Source: Alphaproteobacteria bacterium (GTDB lineage: Bacteria; Pseudomonadota; Alphaproteobacteria; Rs-D84). From it: 43,756 bases of DNA. The notes below the pieces were generated by a model. It saw only the letters and a program-made list of their open reading frames with translations, was not told where the DNA came from and did no database searches. Below, piece after piece: positions 1 through 7,116 of this stretch. A program made the translations under genes and the position numbers. Every line of letters begins with the position of its first letter. Within the stretch, counting starts at the first letter, position 1. The stretch spans positions 1-43,756 of the forward strand of contig JAFXPG010000001.1 of assembly GCA_017528045.1 (NCBI GenBank). Reading direction: 5' to 3'.

Positions 1-42
1 AAATTGTACTTGCAAAGTCGTAATAATATCAGAACGTTTCAT
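1..42 (-). CDS. N-terminus of a possible HU/IHF-family DNA-binding protein (partial)
   Basis: Only the first 14 codons are inside the window. The reverse strand reads ATG at 42-40, preceded at a good distance by an AAAGGAT ribosome binding site (51-57). The translated start, MKRSDIITTLQVQF, resembles the opening of IHF-beta and HU proteins (charged residues, then a short amphipathic helix). So short a stretch cannot prove the family. The gene would run leftward out of the window, in the same direction as the alkyltransferase-like gene at 109-456. Confidence 0.35.
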   Translation of the reverse strand, partial: MKRSDIITTLQVQF

Positions 43-108
43 TATTAATTATCCTTTATATTTCACAGTTGTATTATGATAAAGTATTTTATTCCTATGT
101 GCAACAAA

Positions 109-456
109 TTAAAACTTTAATGGAAAATCTTTTAAATCAGCCATAACAGGTACAACATCAGGATTCCAACGATACTTTTTAAGGTCTATTTTACCATCTT
201 TTGTAAAACCAACACCTTCATTTTTAAGCAAATTATGTTGAACTTTTGCCCATTGACCATCCCATAAACGACCATCCGAAAAAGTTACGCGATGCCAAGG
301 TCTGTTGTCTGTTTCACATACTGCACTCATCGCAAAACCAACAAACCGCGAAGCATGCGGACGTCCCAACATTTTAGCAATATCACCGTATGTTAACACA
401 TATCCAGCCGGAATTTTTTCAACTAAATCATAAACTTGTTCAAAAAAACCTTTCAT
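109..456 (-). CDS. Alkyltransferase-like protein (MGMT/Ogt C-terminal fold)
   Basis: A 115-residue protein matching the DNA-binding and active-site domain of O6-alkylguanine-DNA alkyltransferases. It contains IPAGYVLTYGDIA, the helix-turn-helix region (GRPHASRFVGFAM) and the active-site segment. That segment reads PWHRV instead of PCHRV. The acceptor Cys is replaced by Trp, as in alkyltransferase-like (ATL) proteins, which bind O6-alkylguanine lesions and flag them for nucleotide excision repair instead of removing the alkyl group. An upstream in-frame Met at 535-537 exists, but the family's usual start and the sequence of the extra 27 residues favour the ATG at 454-456. It is transcribed away from the small gene at 548. 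Family assignment is firm; the biological role follows from the family. Confidence 0.85.
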   Translation of the reverse strand: MKGFFEQVYDLVEKIPAGYVLTYGDIAKMLGRPHASRFVGFAMSAVCETDNRPWHRVTFSDGRLWDGQWAKVQHNLLKNEGVGFTKDGKIDLKKYRWNPDVVPVMADLKDFPLKF

Positions 457-547
457 GTTTTTTATTATAGCCCCTATTTCAAAATATGCAAAAAGAATTA
501 TTTGCCAAATCTTAAAACTTGTTATAGCATAACACAAAGGATAGATA

Positions 548-730
548 ATGAATAAATTAAATATCTCTCAAATAATGAAGCTAGCTGAGAAACTTGAACA
601 CACCGAATGGATATCCACACTTATAAAATTGAACAACAATAATCAAATTGAACAACTCTTAAAACTAATTGACCAAACAAGTTTGTTACTAGATGTTGTA
701 CAAACAACAAAAAATCAGCATACTAGATAG
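548..730 (+). CDS. Small hypothetical protein, 60 aa
   Basis: A short gene preceded by AAGGA at a suitable spacing before ATG 548. The 60-residue product is polar and probably helical (LAEKLEHTEWISTLIKL and a Leu-rich second half), with no signal peptide or membrane segment. I recognise no family. The good ribosome binding site, and its position between the divergent alkyltransferase-like gene and the tRNA-Ser promoter, make it more likely real than not. Confidence 0.5.
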   Translation: MNKLNISQIMKLAEKLEHTEWISTLIKLNNNNQIEQLLKLIDQTSLLLDVVQTTKNQHTR

Positions 731-740
731 ATAAAAGCAT

Positions 741-768
741 TTGATTTTTCATCTAAAATATATACAAT
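741..768 (+). promoter_or_regulatory. Promoter of tRNA-Ser(CGA)
   Basis: TTGATT at 741-746 and TACAAT at 763-768 with a 16-nt spacer. The expected start is near 775, about 10 nt before the tRNA. Confidence 0.6.
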
Positions 769-785
769 TACGACACAAGAAACAA

Positions 786-876
786 GGAGACGTGGCAGAG
801 CTGGTTGAATGCGCGCGACTCGAAATCGTGTATACAGGCAACTGTATCGAGGGTTCGAACCCCTCCGTCTCCGCCA
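786..876 (+). tRNA. tRNA-Ser(CGA)
   Basis: A class II tRNA with long variable arm. Acceptor strands GGAGACG (786-792) and CGTCTCC (866-872), G discriminator at 873 and encoded CCA 874-876. The anticodon loop CTCGAAA (819-825) gives anticodon CGA at 821-823, reading UCG. The T-arm is GAGGGTTCGAACCCCTC. It shares its acceptor stem with the tRNA-Ser(GGA) at 33871, as expected for SerRS recognition. Confidence 0.95.
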
Positions 877-898
877 AAAAATATTGTTATTTTTGGTA

Positions 899-927
899 TT
901 GAAATGAACACCAAAATATTGTATAAT
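899..927 (+). promoter_or_regulatory. Promoter of the secreted protein gene at 955
   Basis: TTGAAA at 899-904, a 17-nt spacer and a perfect TATAAT at 922-927. The start would be near 934, giving a leader of about 20 nt that carries a GGGGAAAGG ribosome binding site before ATG 955. Confidence 0.65.
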
Positions 928-954
928 ATGTCTGATATTATGATGGGGAAAGGT

Positions 955-1350
955 ATGAGAAAAATATTAGTCGCTTCTGTGTTAATGGGGTCTTTTATTG
1001 GTATAGCAAACGCTGATACTGTGGTAAACGACGTAGCAAAGATTGCAGCGACATCTTACGTTTCTACCGCTGTTCAAACACGTGTAAGTGCCGAAGGTGT
1101 TTTGAAAAATGGTTCAAATAACGTTCAAAATACAGGTTTCGTTTCTGATGTAGATATAACAGGCGAAGGACTTGACAAAAAAATAACAGTGACTAAGACC
1201 GCCCTTAAAGATGCTGATTCTGGTTCTGGAAATGTTGTAAAAAATATAACAGTGACAGCTAATAATCAGATACACGTTGAAAAATCCAACGTTGAAATTC
1301 CTGTGGGCAGCAGATCTTCAACATCATATACACCTATTTGGGTTGAATAA
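955..1350 (+). CDS. Small secreted protein of unknown function
   Basis: 131 residues starting at ATG 955, chosen because GGGGAAAGG sits just upstream and the product then opens with a classic signal peptide (MRKILVASVLMGSFIGIANA, cleavage before DTV). The mature part is rich in Val, Thr, Asn and Ser, with beta-forming stretches (VSDVDITGEGLDKKITVT, VVKNITVTANNQIHVE) and no Cys, as in adhesin-like or fibre-like surface proteins. I recognise no family. A reading frame also stays open back through the tRNA-Ser gene, but that part is not protein-coding. The gene has its own promoter at 899-927. Confidence 0.7.
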   Translation: MRKILVASVLMGSFIGIANADTVVNDVAKIAATSYVSTAVQTRVSAEGVLKNGSNNVQNTGFVSDVDITGEGLDKKITVTKTALKDADSGSGNVVKNITVTANNQIHVEKSNVEIPVGSRSSTSYTPIWVE

Positions 1351-1368
1351 AAAAATTATTTTTTAATT

Positions 1369-2553
1369 TTAAACATCAAAATTGTAAGAATTTATAGATT
1401 TTAATATAGCATCAGCCAATTTGTTTTGGTGAGCATCAGATTTTAATAAAGCTTCTTCTGATTTATTAGATAAATGCCCCAATTCTATCAAGGCCCCAGG
1501 TACAGTTGAACGCAATACAGCAAAAGGTGCATGTCGAACAGCAGGTCCACGCTGTTGTTCAATAGAAGCACGATTCAAACTTTTAGCACAACCGTTTGCA
1601 TATTCTTCACTTAATTCAGCAACAGCATGTTGTTGCAAAGCAGATAAAGCTACACGTATATCTTTAGAAAACTTTTCAAACCCATCAACATCTATTTTAT
1701 CTGCAGAGTTTTCAGATTCCGCCAATTTTTTTGCCTCTTCGTCAGAAGCTTTTTCAGATAAAGTATAAACAGAAAAACCTTTCATATCTCTACTAGGGTT
1801 AGCATTTGCATGCAAAGATATAAATAAGTCAGCATGTTTTTTTTCTGCAATTTCTGCACGTTCTGCCAATTTCAAATATGTATCCCCAGAACGTGTTAAA
1901 AATGTTTTATATCCACTAGCATCCAATTTTGATTTTAATTTTTTAGCCACAGATAAAACAACTGTCTTTTCTTGTGTTCCACCCTTACCTATACATCCAG
2001 GATCTTTTCCACCATGTCCTGCATCTATAACTATTATATGTTGTTTTTGATTATTATTAGATGTTTGCACTTCTTTTTTAGATACTGTCGAAGTTGTTGC
2101 AACAGATGTTGTTTTATTTATTCCTTTACCTGTTCCTGATGCAAAATCTATAACCAATCTGTAATTGTTATCACCATTTGGTTCAAGAATCATTATTTGT
2201 TTTTTTTCTATTGCATCAATAGCACCTGTTAAGGCAGAAGAAATCTGCAACACACTGCCATCTTGTATTTGAGTAATTCTTTTAATCAAGGTTCCAGTTG
2301 CCAATTTTGTTTCAGCATCACTTTTACCGTTAGTATTAGATAAATTAACAATTAATTGATTATCAGCATAAGATAAAGTATATGATGGGCGCAAAGTTGT
2401 TTCTATAACTAATCTTGTTTTTCCACCGGGTTGTAAACCTGTTCTGACAGAATGCAAAGAATTAGGTACAGCCATTACCATACGTGGACTAAATCCAACA
2501 ATTAATGCAGTAAAACTGGTTGTTTTTAAAAAATCTCTTCTGGTAAACTTCAT
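1369..2553 (-). CDS. amiC: N-acetylmuramoyl-L-alanine amidase (AmiC type, TAT-exported)
   Basis: A 394-residue periplasmic amidase that cleaves the amide bond between MurNAc and the stem peptide, typically during daughter-cell separation. The N-terminus carries a twin-arginine signal (TRRDFLK, then a hydrophobic stretch to VMA). An AMIN domain follows at about residues 35-135, which usually targets the enzyme to the septum. The C-terminal Amidase_3 catalytic domain has zinc-site motifs: DAGHGGKDPG (His), a downstream conserved Glu, SLHANA (His) and LIELGHLSN (Glu). Start ATG 2551-2553 is preferred over a Met 12 codons upstream because it opens the TAT signal and lies 7 nt after a good -10 box, implying a leaderless mRNA. 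M23-type activators such as the partial gene at 43404 are typical partners. Confidence 0.92.
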   Translation of the reverse strand: MKFTRRDFLKTTSFTALIVGFSPRMVMAVPNSLHSVRTGLQPGGKTRLVIETTLRPSYTLSYADNQLIVNLSNTNGKSDAETKLATGTLIKRITQIQDGSVLQISSALTGAIDAIEKKQIMILEPNGDNNYRLVIDFASGTGKGINKTTSVATTSTVSKKEVQTSNNNQKQHIIVIDAGHGGKDPGCIGKGGTQEKTVVLSVAKKLKSKLDASGYKTFLTRSGDTYLKLAERAEIAEKKHADLFISLHANANPSRDMKGFSVYTLSEKASDEEAKKLAESENSADKIDVDGFEKFSKDIRVALSALQQHAVAELSEEYANGCAKSLNRASIEQQRGPAVRHAPFAVLRSTVPGALIELGHLSNKSEEALLKSDAHQNKLADAILKSINSYNFDV

Positions 2554-2560
2554 AAAAAAT

Positions 2561-2589
2561 ATTGTATCAAAAAATAGTTTAATTATCAA
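2561..2589 (-). promoter_or_regulatory. Promoter of the amidase gene, leaderless layout
   Basis: On the minus strand TTGATA (2589-2584), a 17-nt spacer and TACAAT (2566-2561). Only 7 nt separate the -10 box from the ATG, so transcription would start at or next to the start codon. There is no Shine-Dalgarno sequence. Confidence 0.6.
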
Positions 2590-2615
2590 GTTTATCTGTG
2601 AAATATTTCAAAAAT

Positions 2616-2641
2616 AAAAACCGTTGTTTGCAACGGTTTTT
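2616..2641 (-). terminator. Intrinsic terminator after the exported-protein gene 2663-3907
   Basis: Inverted repeat AAAAACCGTTG - TTTG - CAACGGTTTTT. On the minus strand the stem is followed by T-rich sequence 22 nt after the stop codon. It separates this gene from the amidase promoter. Confidence 0.8.
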
Positions 2642-2662
2642 ATTAATCTACAAACGATAAAA

Positions 2663-3907
2663 TTATCTACTTACACATGTTGCGAAAGATTGTGCTATAA
2701 CAGATGTTTCTGTTGGTGTCAAACTTGCAACTGGGACGGTATAGCATCTTGAAGAATCTCTGATAATAAATACTTTTGTTCCTTTTTTATAAGCTTTTTG
2801 CATATCATCCATTTGTGAACTGGTTAAAAACGAATTTTGTGTCAAAGGACTATTTGTTAAACCAGCCTGAATAACATTGTCAGCTGTTGCATAATCATAT
2901 ATTTCAGACATAGATCTTACTTCCATATAAACACTCCAGTCTGATATAGGATTTACAGAATTTGTTTGAGTTGTTGGAAATGCAACCTGGGCTGCAACAG
3001 AAATTGCTTTTTGCAAATTACTTGGTTCATTAGAAGGAACATGCGAAACAGTGTTCAATGTTAAATCATCACCACAAGCTAAATTCATACGATTTGTATA
3101 GCTGGCCAAAACTGCATCGACTGCAGCTTCCCAATTTTTACCTTTGGAATTCAATTCCAAACCAACTATTTTATCTGCCCATCCCCAAACATTTGCACCA
3201 ACATTACCTGCATTTACAAAACGAGTAACCATTTCAGCAGATCCACCAGCAACACCTGCACCACAATAATCTGTTAAATAACTAGTTAACATACTGGTTG
3301 TTTCGTTTCCATAAGCCAAAGCCACAGAATGACAAGCCATTGCAGCTTCTAATTCACGACGACGTTGTGTACACAAATCAGAATGAGATTTAGTCAATTT
3401 ATCTGCCATATTAGCCATTGATAAATATGACAATAATTCTTGTTGAACATAAGAAGGACATAATCTGGCAGCAGTATTCATTCCACCTGTGCCATTTTTA
3501 GTAACCGTGTTGTATTGTGGCAACAATATAGAAGTATCTTTTTGTAAACATAACAATGTATAATTATATAATTCTACTTCTGTTGCATACATACAACGCC
3601 CAGATGTCTTTCCAGGAACAATAGTAGTATCACCACAATAATCTGTTAAACAAGCCATAATTTTTTGACGACAAGCCGTATCAACATCAGGTTGTGTTAT
3701 CATAAAATACGTATTACGTTGGTTTTGAATATATGCATCAACAACACCTTTTTGTCCACGTGTACCAGCATTAGAAGCACCCGTAGATACGGTATAAATC
3801 GCAGCACGTGCACCATCATTATTGACAGTTCCTGCAGAAACACCAAAAGCAGTATTTCCAAACAAACATGCGCTGACACATCCAAATACAGTCAAAAATT
3901 TATTCAT
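2663..3907 (-). CDS. Exported Cys-containing protein of unknown function
   Basis: 414 residues with a Sec signal peptide (MNKFLTVFGCVSACLFG...AFG). The mature protein has many Cys residues, likely paired in the periplasm. A short motif appears twice, LTDYCG at residues 87-92 and 211-216, suggesting an internal duplication of a helical Cys unit. The start at 3907 is supported by GAGAGGGA upstream. No catalytic motif or known family is apparent. It has its own promoter and terminator and thus forms a single-gene unit between prfB and the amidase gene. An envelope or surface role is inferred from the signal peptide alone. Confidence 0.75.
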   Translation of the reverse strand: MNKFLTVFGCVSACLFGNTAFGVSAGTVNNDGARAAIYTVSTGASNAGTRGQKGVVDAYIQNQRNTYFMITQPDVDTACRQKIMACLTDYCGDTTIVPGKTSGRCMYATEVELYNYTLLCLQKDTSILLPQYNTVTKNGTGGMNTAARLCPSYVQQELLSYLSMANMADKLTKSHSDLCTQRRRELEAAMACHSVALAYGNETTSMLTSYLTDYCGAGVAGGSAEMVTRFVNAGNVGANVWGWADKIVGLELNSKGKNWEAAVDAVLASYTNRMNLACGDDLTLNTVSHVPSNEPSNLQKAISVAAQVAFPTTQTNSVNPISDWSVYMEVRSMSEIYDYATADNVIQAGLTNSPLTQNSFLTSSQMDDMQKAYKKGTKVFIIRDSSRCYTVPVASLTPTETSVIAQSFATCVSR

Positions 3908-3930
3908 GAAACATCCCTCTCGTTGATCTC

Positions 3931-3959
3931 ATTTTATCATATTGATAAAAAAAACGCAA
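3931..3959 (-). promoter_or_regulatory. Promoter of the exported-protein gene
   Basis: Minus strand TTGCGT (3959-3954), 17-nt spacer, TAAAAT (3936-3931). The leader then contains GAGAGGGA before the ATG at 3907. Confidence 0.55.
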
Positions 3960-3988
3960 TAAGACTTTGCTAAAAAATGTGAAAAAAG

Positions 3989-4016
3989 TTGATTTGATAA
4001 AATTAACTGCTATATT
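3989..4016 (+). promoter_or_regulatory. Promoter of prfB, leaderless layout
   Basis: TTGATT (3989-3994), 16-nt spacer, TATATT (4011-4016), then only TTTGAT before the ATG at 4023. No ribosome binding site fits between them, so the mRNA probably starts at the ATG. Confidence 0.6.
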
Positions 4017-4022
4017 TTTGAT

Positions 4023-5094
4023 ATGGTTGTTATAAAAAACGAAATTTTATCCAAAATACATGACGACATATCTGCCGTAAGGGGGTTTCTTTGACCATGA
4101 AAAAATACAATCAGAAATAGATAAATTAGCAGAAATATCTAACCAAGCTGATTTGTGGGATAAACCAGATTATGCACGTGGAATTTTACAAAAAAAATCC
4201 AATCTGGAAAAACAACTTTCTGATTTATATCATATGGAAAATGAATATAAAAATCTATCAGAATTATACGAAATATCACCAGAAGATCCAGATATAAACA
4301 CCGCTATTTCTGATTTGGAAAAATTGGCACATCAAGCAAAATTTATAACACTGTTTAATAATCCAATGGATAACAATGGGGCTTTCTTATTTATCCAATC
4401 TGGTGCTGGCGGTACAGAAGCACAAGATTGGGCTCAAATGTTATCAAGAATGTACACCAGATGGTGTGAAAGACATGGTTTTAGCATAGAAACAGTTGAA
4501 GAACACCCTGGGGATGTTGCTGGTATAAAAAGTATAACATTTCGTATATCTGGTGAAAGGGCTTTTGGTTGGCTTAAAAACGAAATAGGTGTTCACAGAC
4601 TGGTCAGAATTTCACCATTTAATGCAAACGGAAAAAGACAAACCAGTTTTGCTTCCGTTGATGTATGGCCAGATGTAGATGATTCTATTCAAATAGAGAT
4701 AAATGAAAAAGATTTACGAATTGACACTTATCGTGCAAGTGGTGCCGGCGGACAACATGTTAACAAAACGGATTCTGCCGTCAGAATAACACATATTCCT
4801 ACAAATACAGTTGTAACATGTCAAAATGAACGCAGTCAAATTCAAAACAAAGAAATGGCTATGAAAATGTTACGTTCTAAATTGTATGAATTAGAAATGG
4901 AAAAACGTGCTGCAGAAGAAGATGCAGCAAAAGCTTTACAAAAGAAAATTGAATGGGGCAGCCAAATTAGAAATTATGTTCTTTATCCGTATCAACTAGT
5001 TAAAGATGTTCGTACAAATGTAGAAAAAACAGATTCTGCCGCTGTCTTGGATGGTGATTTGGACGATTTTATGTTAGCAATGTTGGCATTATAA
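4023..5094 (+). CDS. prfB: Peptide chain release factor 2, with programmed +1 frameshift
   Basis: RF2 recognises UGA and UAA stop codons and triggers peptide release. The gene is split between two frames: 23 codons from ATG 4023 run to an in-frame TGA at 4092-4094, and the rest reads in the +1 frame from GAC at 4093, giving 356 residues. The frame switch is the classic autoregulatory site. The protein has the RF2-specific SPF recognition tripeptide (RISPFNANG) and the universal GGQ catalytic motif (SGAGGQHVNK). Downstream, the kinase-like gene begins 3 nt after the stop and is probably co-transcribed. Because UGA terminates the zero frame and RF2 is present, UGA is a true stop in this organism. 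Confidence 0.97.
4080..4095 (+). promoter_or_regulatory. prfB programmed frameshift site
   Basis: The sequence AGGGGG-TTT-CTT-TGA-C contains an internal Shine-Dalgarno-like AGGGGG three bases before CTT, the slippery Leu codon CTT, and the UGA stop followed by C. Ribosomes slip +1 from CUU to UUG when RF2 is scarce, so RF2 controls its own synthesis. It matches the E. coli site closely (UUU in place of UAU). Confidence 0.95.
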
Positions 5095-5097
5095 AAA

Positions 5098-5889
5098 ATG
5101 AACAAACAAGATAAACATTTTATACAAATAAAACAAATGTATCCTTTGGCTACCAGTATTTGCAAACCAAAAATAGCTGGTCTTGTACATGACATATATA
5201 TCGTAGAAAATATTAATAGCGAAAAATTTATTTGCAGATTTTCAGATAAAAAAACAGCAGAACATAATATTTATGCAAGCAAACTTCTTAAAAAATACGA
5301 TATAAAAGTACCAGATATTTCTTTATATCAGTTTGATAATGTGTTTTGTGAGACCTATAAATACATAGAAGGTACAACATTACACGAAAAAATATTAAAC
5401 CAACAAATATCTGTTCCTCAAATATATACTGTATTTAAACAATTAATAGATATTTCTATCAAAATTTCTGATATTCCTATGGCAGATTTGCATAGGATTA
5501 CTTTACCAAACAAACATTTTGATTGGGTAAGTTCTTTCTTTCAATTTTTTAAACAGATGCAACCTGTATTATGTCATACAGATTTAAATGCTAAAAATGT
5601 AGTATTGGATGAAAATAATAATGTTATTGCTTTATTAGATTTAGATGCCATAACACCATCACATTTTAATACAGTTTTTTCAAGATTATGCTTGTGTGCT
5701 AAACAATACGGAATTTTTGATAACAAACTGTTTGAGATATATCCTGAAAAGTACAAATTTGGCACCAGTTTGTGGAATACGAAAGCGCAAATATCTTTAT
5801 ATAGTTTAATTGTTATAACATATGCAAAATTAAATCAAAGAACTTTGTTTTTTAAACAATGTCTTGAAAAACAAAAAAGCGGCATATAA
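5098..5889 (+). CDS. APH/choline-kinase-fold phosphotransferase
   Basis: 263 residues with the aminoglycoside phosphotransferase/choline kinase fold. The catalytic loop is CHTDLNAKNVVL (H160, D162, N167: the HxDxxxxN motif) and the metal-binding DFG-equivalent is LLDLDAI (D181/D183). The N-lobe is short. The family phosphorylates small hydroxyl-containing molecules such as choline, ethanolamine, homoserine, sugars or aminoglycosides; the substrate cannot be told from this sequence. It starts 3 nt after the prfB stop with no clear ribosome binding site, so translation is probably coupled. The tRNA-Arg promoter lies inside its last codons. Confidence 0.75.
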   Translation: MNKQDKHFIQIKQMYPLATSICKPKIAGLVHDIYIVENINSEKFICRFSDKKTAEHNIYASKLLKKYDIKVPDISLYQFDNVFCETYKYIEGTTLHEKILNQQISVPQIYTVFKQLIDISIKISDIPMADLHRITLPNKHFDWVSSFFQFFKQMQPVLCHTDLNAKNVVLDENNNVIALLDLDAITPSHFNTVFSRLCLCAKQYGIFDNKLFEIYPEKYKFGTSLWNTKAQISLYSLIVITYAKLNQRTLFFKQCLEKQKSGI

Positions 5890-5892
5890 AAT
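5864..5892 (+). promoter_or_regulatory. Promoter of tRNA-Arg(CCG)
   Basis: TTGAAA (5864-5869), 17-nt spacer, TAAAAT (5887-5892), overlapping the end of the preceding gene. The tRNA starts 14 nt after the -10 box. Confidence 0.6.
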
Positions 5893-5905
5893 ATACGCAT
5901 ATTAA

Positions 5906-5982
5906 GCACCCATAGCACAACTGGATAATGCATTGCCCTCCGAAGGCAAAGATTGCAGGTTCGACTCCCGCTGGGTGCACCA
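5906..5982 (+). tRNA. tRNA-Arg(CCG)
   Basis: Acceptor GCACCCA (5906-5912) with TGGGTGC (5972-5978), discriminator A5979 and encoded CCA 5980-5982. Anticodon stem TTGCC/GGCAA around loop CTCCGAA gives anticodon CCG, reading CGG. The T-stem GCAGG/CCCGC has one A-C mismatch, which is unusual. The 17 bases from 5966 to the CCA recur at 6123-6139 at the end of element A, so this 3' end may have been replaced by, or exchanged with, that of the element. Confidence 0.93.
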
Positions 5983-5989
5983 TAAAATC

Positions 5990-6017
5990 AAACCATCGTT
6001 TTGATGGTTTTATTTTA
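5990..6017 (+). terminator. Terminator of tRNA-Arg
   Basis: AAACCATC - GTTTT - GATGGTTT followed by TATTTTAT, 8 nt after the CCA. Confidence 0.75.
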
Positions 6018-6021
6018 TCTG

Positions 6022-6139
6022 GTATTCCCCGGGAGGAGAACCTAAGTTCGACAACAAGTAGATTTTGGAAGTGTTAACGATCCAAAATCGTCACGGTTGA
6101 CCCGCAGGTTTAACCGAGGAAGTCCCGCTGGGTGCACCA
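6022..6139 (+). ncRNA. Element A: tRNA-end-associated structured RNA (candidate)
   Basis: A non-coding segment homologous to element B at 28326-28441. Predicted helices are: closing helix P1 between 6022-6034 and the tRNA-derived tail 6123-6135 (core CGGGA/TCCCG, with two central mismatches); a GAAC/GTTC hairpin (from 6038); a perfect 8-bp hairpin GATTTTGG (6061-6068)/CCAAAATC (6082-6089); and a GGT/ACC mini-hairpin near 6107-6115. Bases shared with element B include GAGAACC, GTTCGACAA, AGTAGATTT, AAATCGT, CCCGCAGG and CCGAGG. The RNA would end in a single-stranded ACCA like a tRNA. No promoter is seen of its own, so expression would depend on read-through of the tRNA terminator. No reading frame is present. 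I know of no matching RNA family; existence as an RNA is inferred from co-variation. Confidence 0.65.
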
Positions 6140-6145
6140 AAATAA

Positions 6146-6170
6146 AAACCGCCAAATTGGCGGTTTATTT
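6146..6170. terminator. Bidirectional terminator between element A and the membrane protein gene
   Basis: AAACCGCCAA - A - TTGGCGGTTT with A- and T-rich flanks on both sides. It can serve element A on the plus strand and the gene 6172-6984 on the minus strand. Confidence 0.75.
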
Positions 6171-6171
6171 A

Positions 6172-6984
6172 TTATTTTGTATTTTGTTCTTTTATAACAA
6201 AAGTCGCCGGAACATTACCACGATAAACATCTGTTATTACACGTACCAATTCTGGATTATCTATCAACCAAGATTCGACTATTGTCATAGCTTGTTGCAA
6301 AGCCTTGTCACGAATTTTCAAATCGCCTATTTCGCCCTTGTACATTTTATTGTATTTGTGTTCTGAAATAGAATTTGCAATCTGCCACAATTTACGTGTA
6401 TCTTTTTCAGGCATATTGGAAATCAACAAAGTGTATATAACACGTGCCAATTCTGGATTGCATTGTTTCAACACTTCTTCGTTTAATGATGGATAGATTT
6501 TTTTTATTTCCACAAACAAACGAACAGACAAACGTTTATATAAATTATCTACTGCGACCTCTTGATTTGTTTGTTTGAATGAACCAAGAAATAAACTGTT
6601 TAACAGCATAGCGGATAAAACAAACAACAAAACAGAAGCAGCATCTACAAGGTTCATCGCAATTTTTTGATTTTTTGTTGTTGCACCCTTGTGCTTGAAT
6701 AAAGAATCTGAAAACAAACCATAATATACACTACTTAACATTGTGGTCAACAACACTGCGGAAACATAATCTTTGACCTTGAAGTTTTTAACAAATTCTA
6801 ATACAGGTGTTTTATATCTTTCTTCGGCGTTATTTTTTGCAGGAACAAACTTTTCATTATTCAATAAATCTGTAATAAAATCCTTACGCACAGGATTATC
6901 ATAATCAGATGTATGATTTGGATATATCAAATCATTTTCCTTGCTGAATTTATTTATCAATCTTTTTTCTTTTGTAGTATACAT
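6172..6984 (-). CDS. Membrane protein of unknown function, two TM segments
   Basis: 270 residues. The start at 6984 is chosen because AAGGAATG precedes it and because a perfect TTGACA promoter lies just upstream; an earlier in-frame Met at 7026 would sit on the promoter. After a charged N-terminal region of about 80 residues come two hydrophobic segments (VSAVLLTTMLSSVYYGLF and AASVLLFVLSAMLLNSLFLG). A mostly helical soluble domain of about 130 residues follows. I recognise no family. The protein at 35298 has a similar plan (two membrane helices then a helical domain), but clear sequence similarity is not visible. Confidence 0.7.
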   Translation of the reverse strand: MYTTKEKRLINKFSKENDLIYPNHTSDYDNPVRKDFITDLLNNEKFVPAKNNAEERYKTPVLEFVKNFKVKDYVSAVLLTTMLSSVYYGLFSDSLFKHKGATTKNQKIAMNLVDAASVLLFVLSAMLLNSLFLGSFKQTNQEVAVDNLYKRLSVRLFVEIKKIYPSLNEEVLKQCNPELARVIYTLLISNMPEKDTRKLWQIANSISEHKYNKMYKGEIGDLKIRDKALQQAMTIVESWLIDNPELVRVITDVYRGNVPATFVIKEQNTK

Positions 6985-7014
6985 TTGACATTCCTTGTTT
7001 TTTGTATAGGAATA

Positions 7015-7042
7015 AATGTAGCACACATGTTATATATGTCAA
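7015..7042 (-). promoter_or_regulatory. Promoter of the membrane protein gene 6172-6984
   Basis: Minus strand consensus TTGACA (7042-7037), 16-nt spacer, TACATT (7020-7015). The ATG is 30 nt downstream of the -10 box. Confidence 0.65.
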
Positions 7043-7116
7043 GGTATTGTTAATAAATGGTTTTTCCTTGATTTTAGACATGAAAAAATATACTATTACT
7101 GTGTGAAAAACAATTT

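Larger units (their letters stand above)
5966..6139 (+). repeat. Direct repeat of the tRNA-Arg 3' end flanking element A
   Basis: The 17-bp sequence TCCCGCTGGGTGCACCA occurs at 5966-5982 (end of the tRNA) and exactly again at 6123-6139, a shift of 157 bp. Each copy is followed by its own, different hairpin terminator. The arrangement resembles attL/attR of an element integrated in a tRNA 3' end, but the intervening DNA is too short to code for an integrase. Confidence 0.9.

Noticed and set aside
805-954. Coding frame reading through tRNA-Ser into the secreted protein gene
   Set aside because: The upstream part is the tRNA itself and leader. A promoter at 899-927, a ribosome binding site and a signal peptide all point to a start at 955.
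4023-4152. prfB as a truncated gene or frameshift error
   Set aside because: The stop lies in the exact RF2 programmed frameshift context, so this is regulation and not damage.
4023-5094. UGA reassigned to Trp (as in some reduced alphaproteobacteria)
   Set aside because: RF2 is present with UGA-dependent autoregulation, and genes such as xerC, rnj and leuS use no internal TGA.
6110-6130. RNase P RNA-like GAGGAAGTCC motif in element A
   Set aside because: Only this short stretch matches. The rest of RNase P RNA is absent, and element B has GAGGGTGTCC instead.
5966-6139. Group I or II intron in the tRNA T-loop
   Set aside because: The tRNA is already complete before the element, the insert is too short for a group I or II ribozyme, and no P7/P3 core or domain V is visible.
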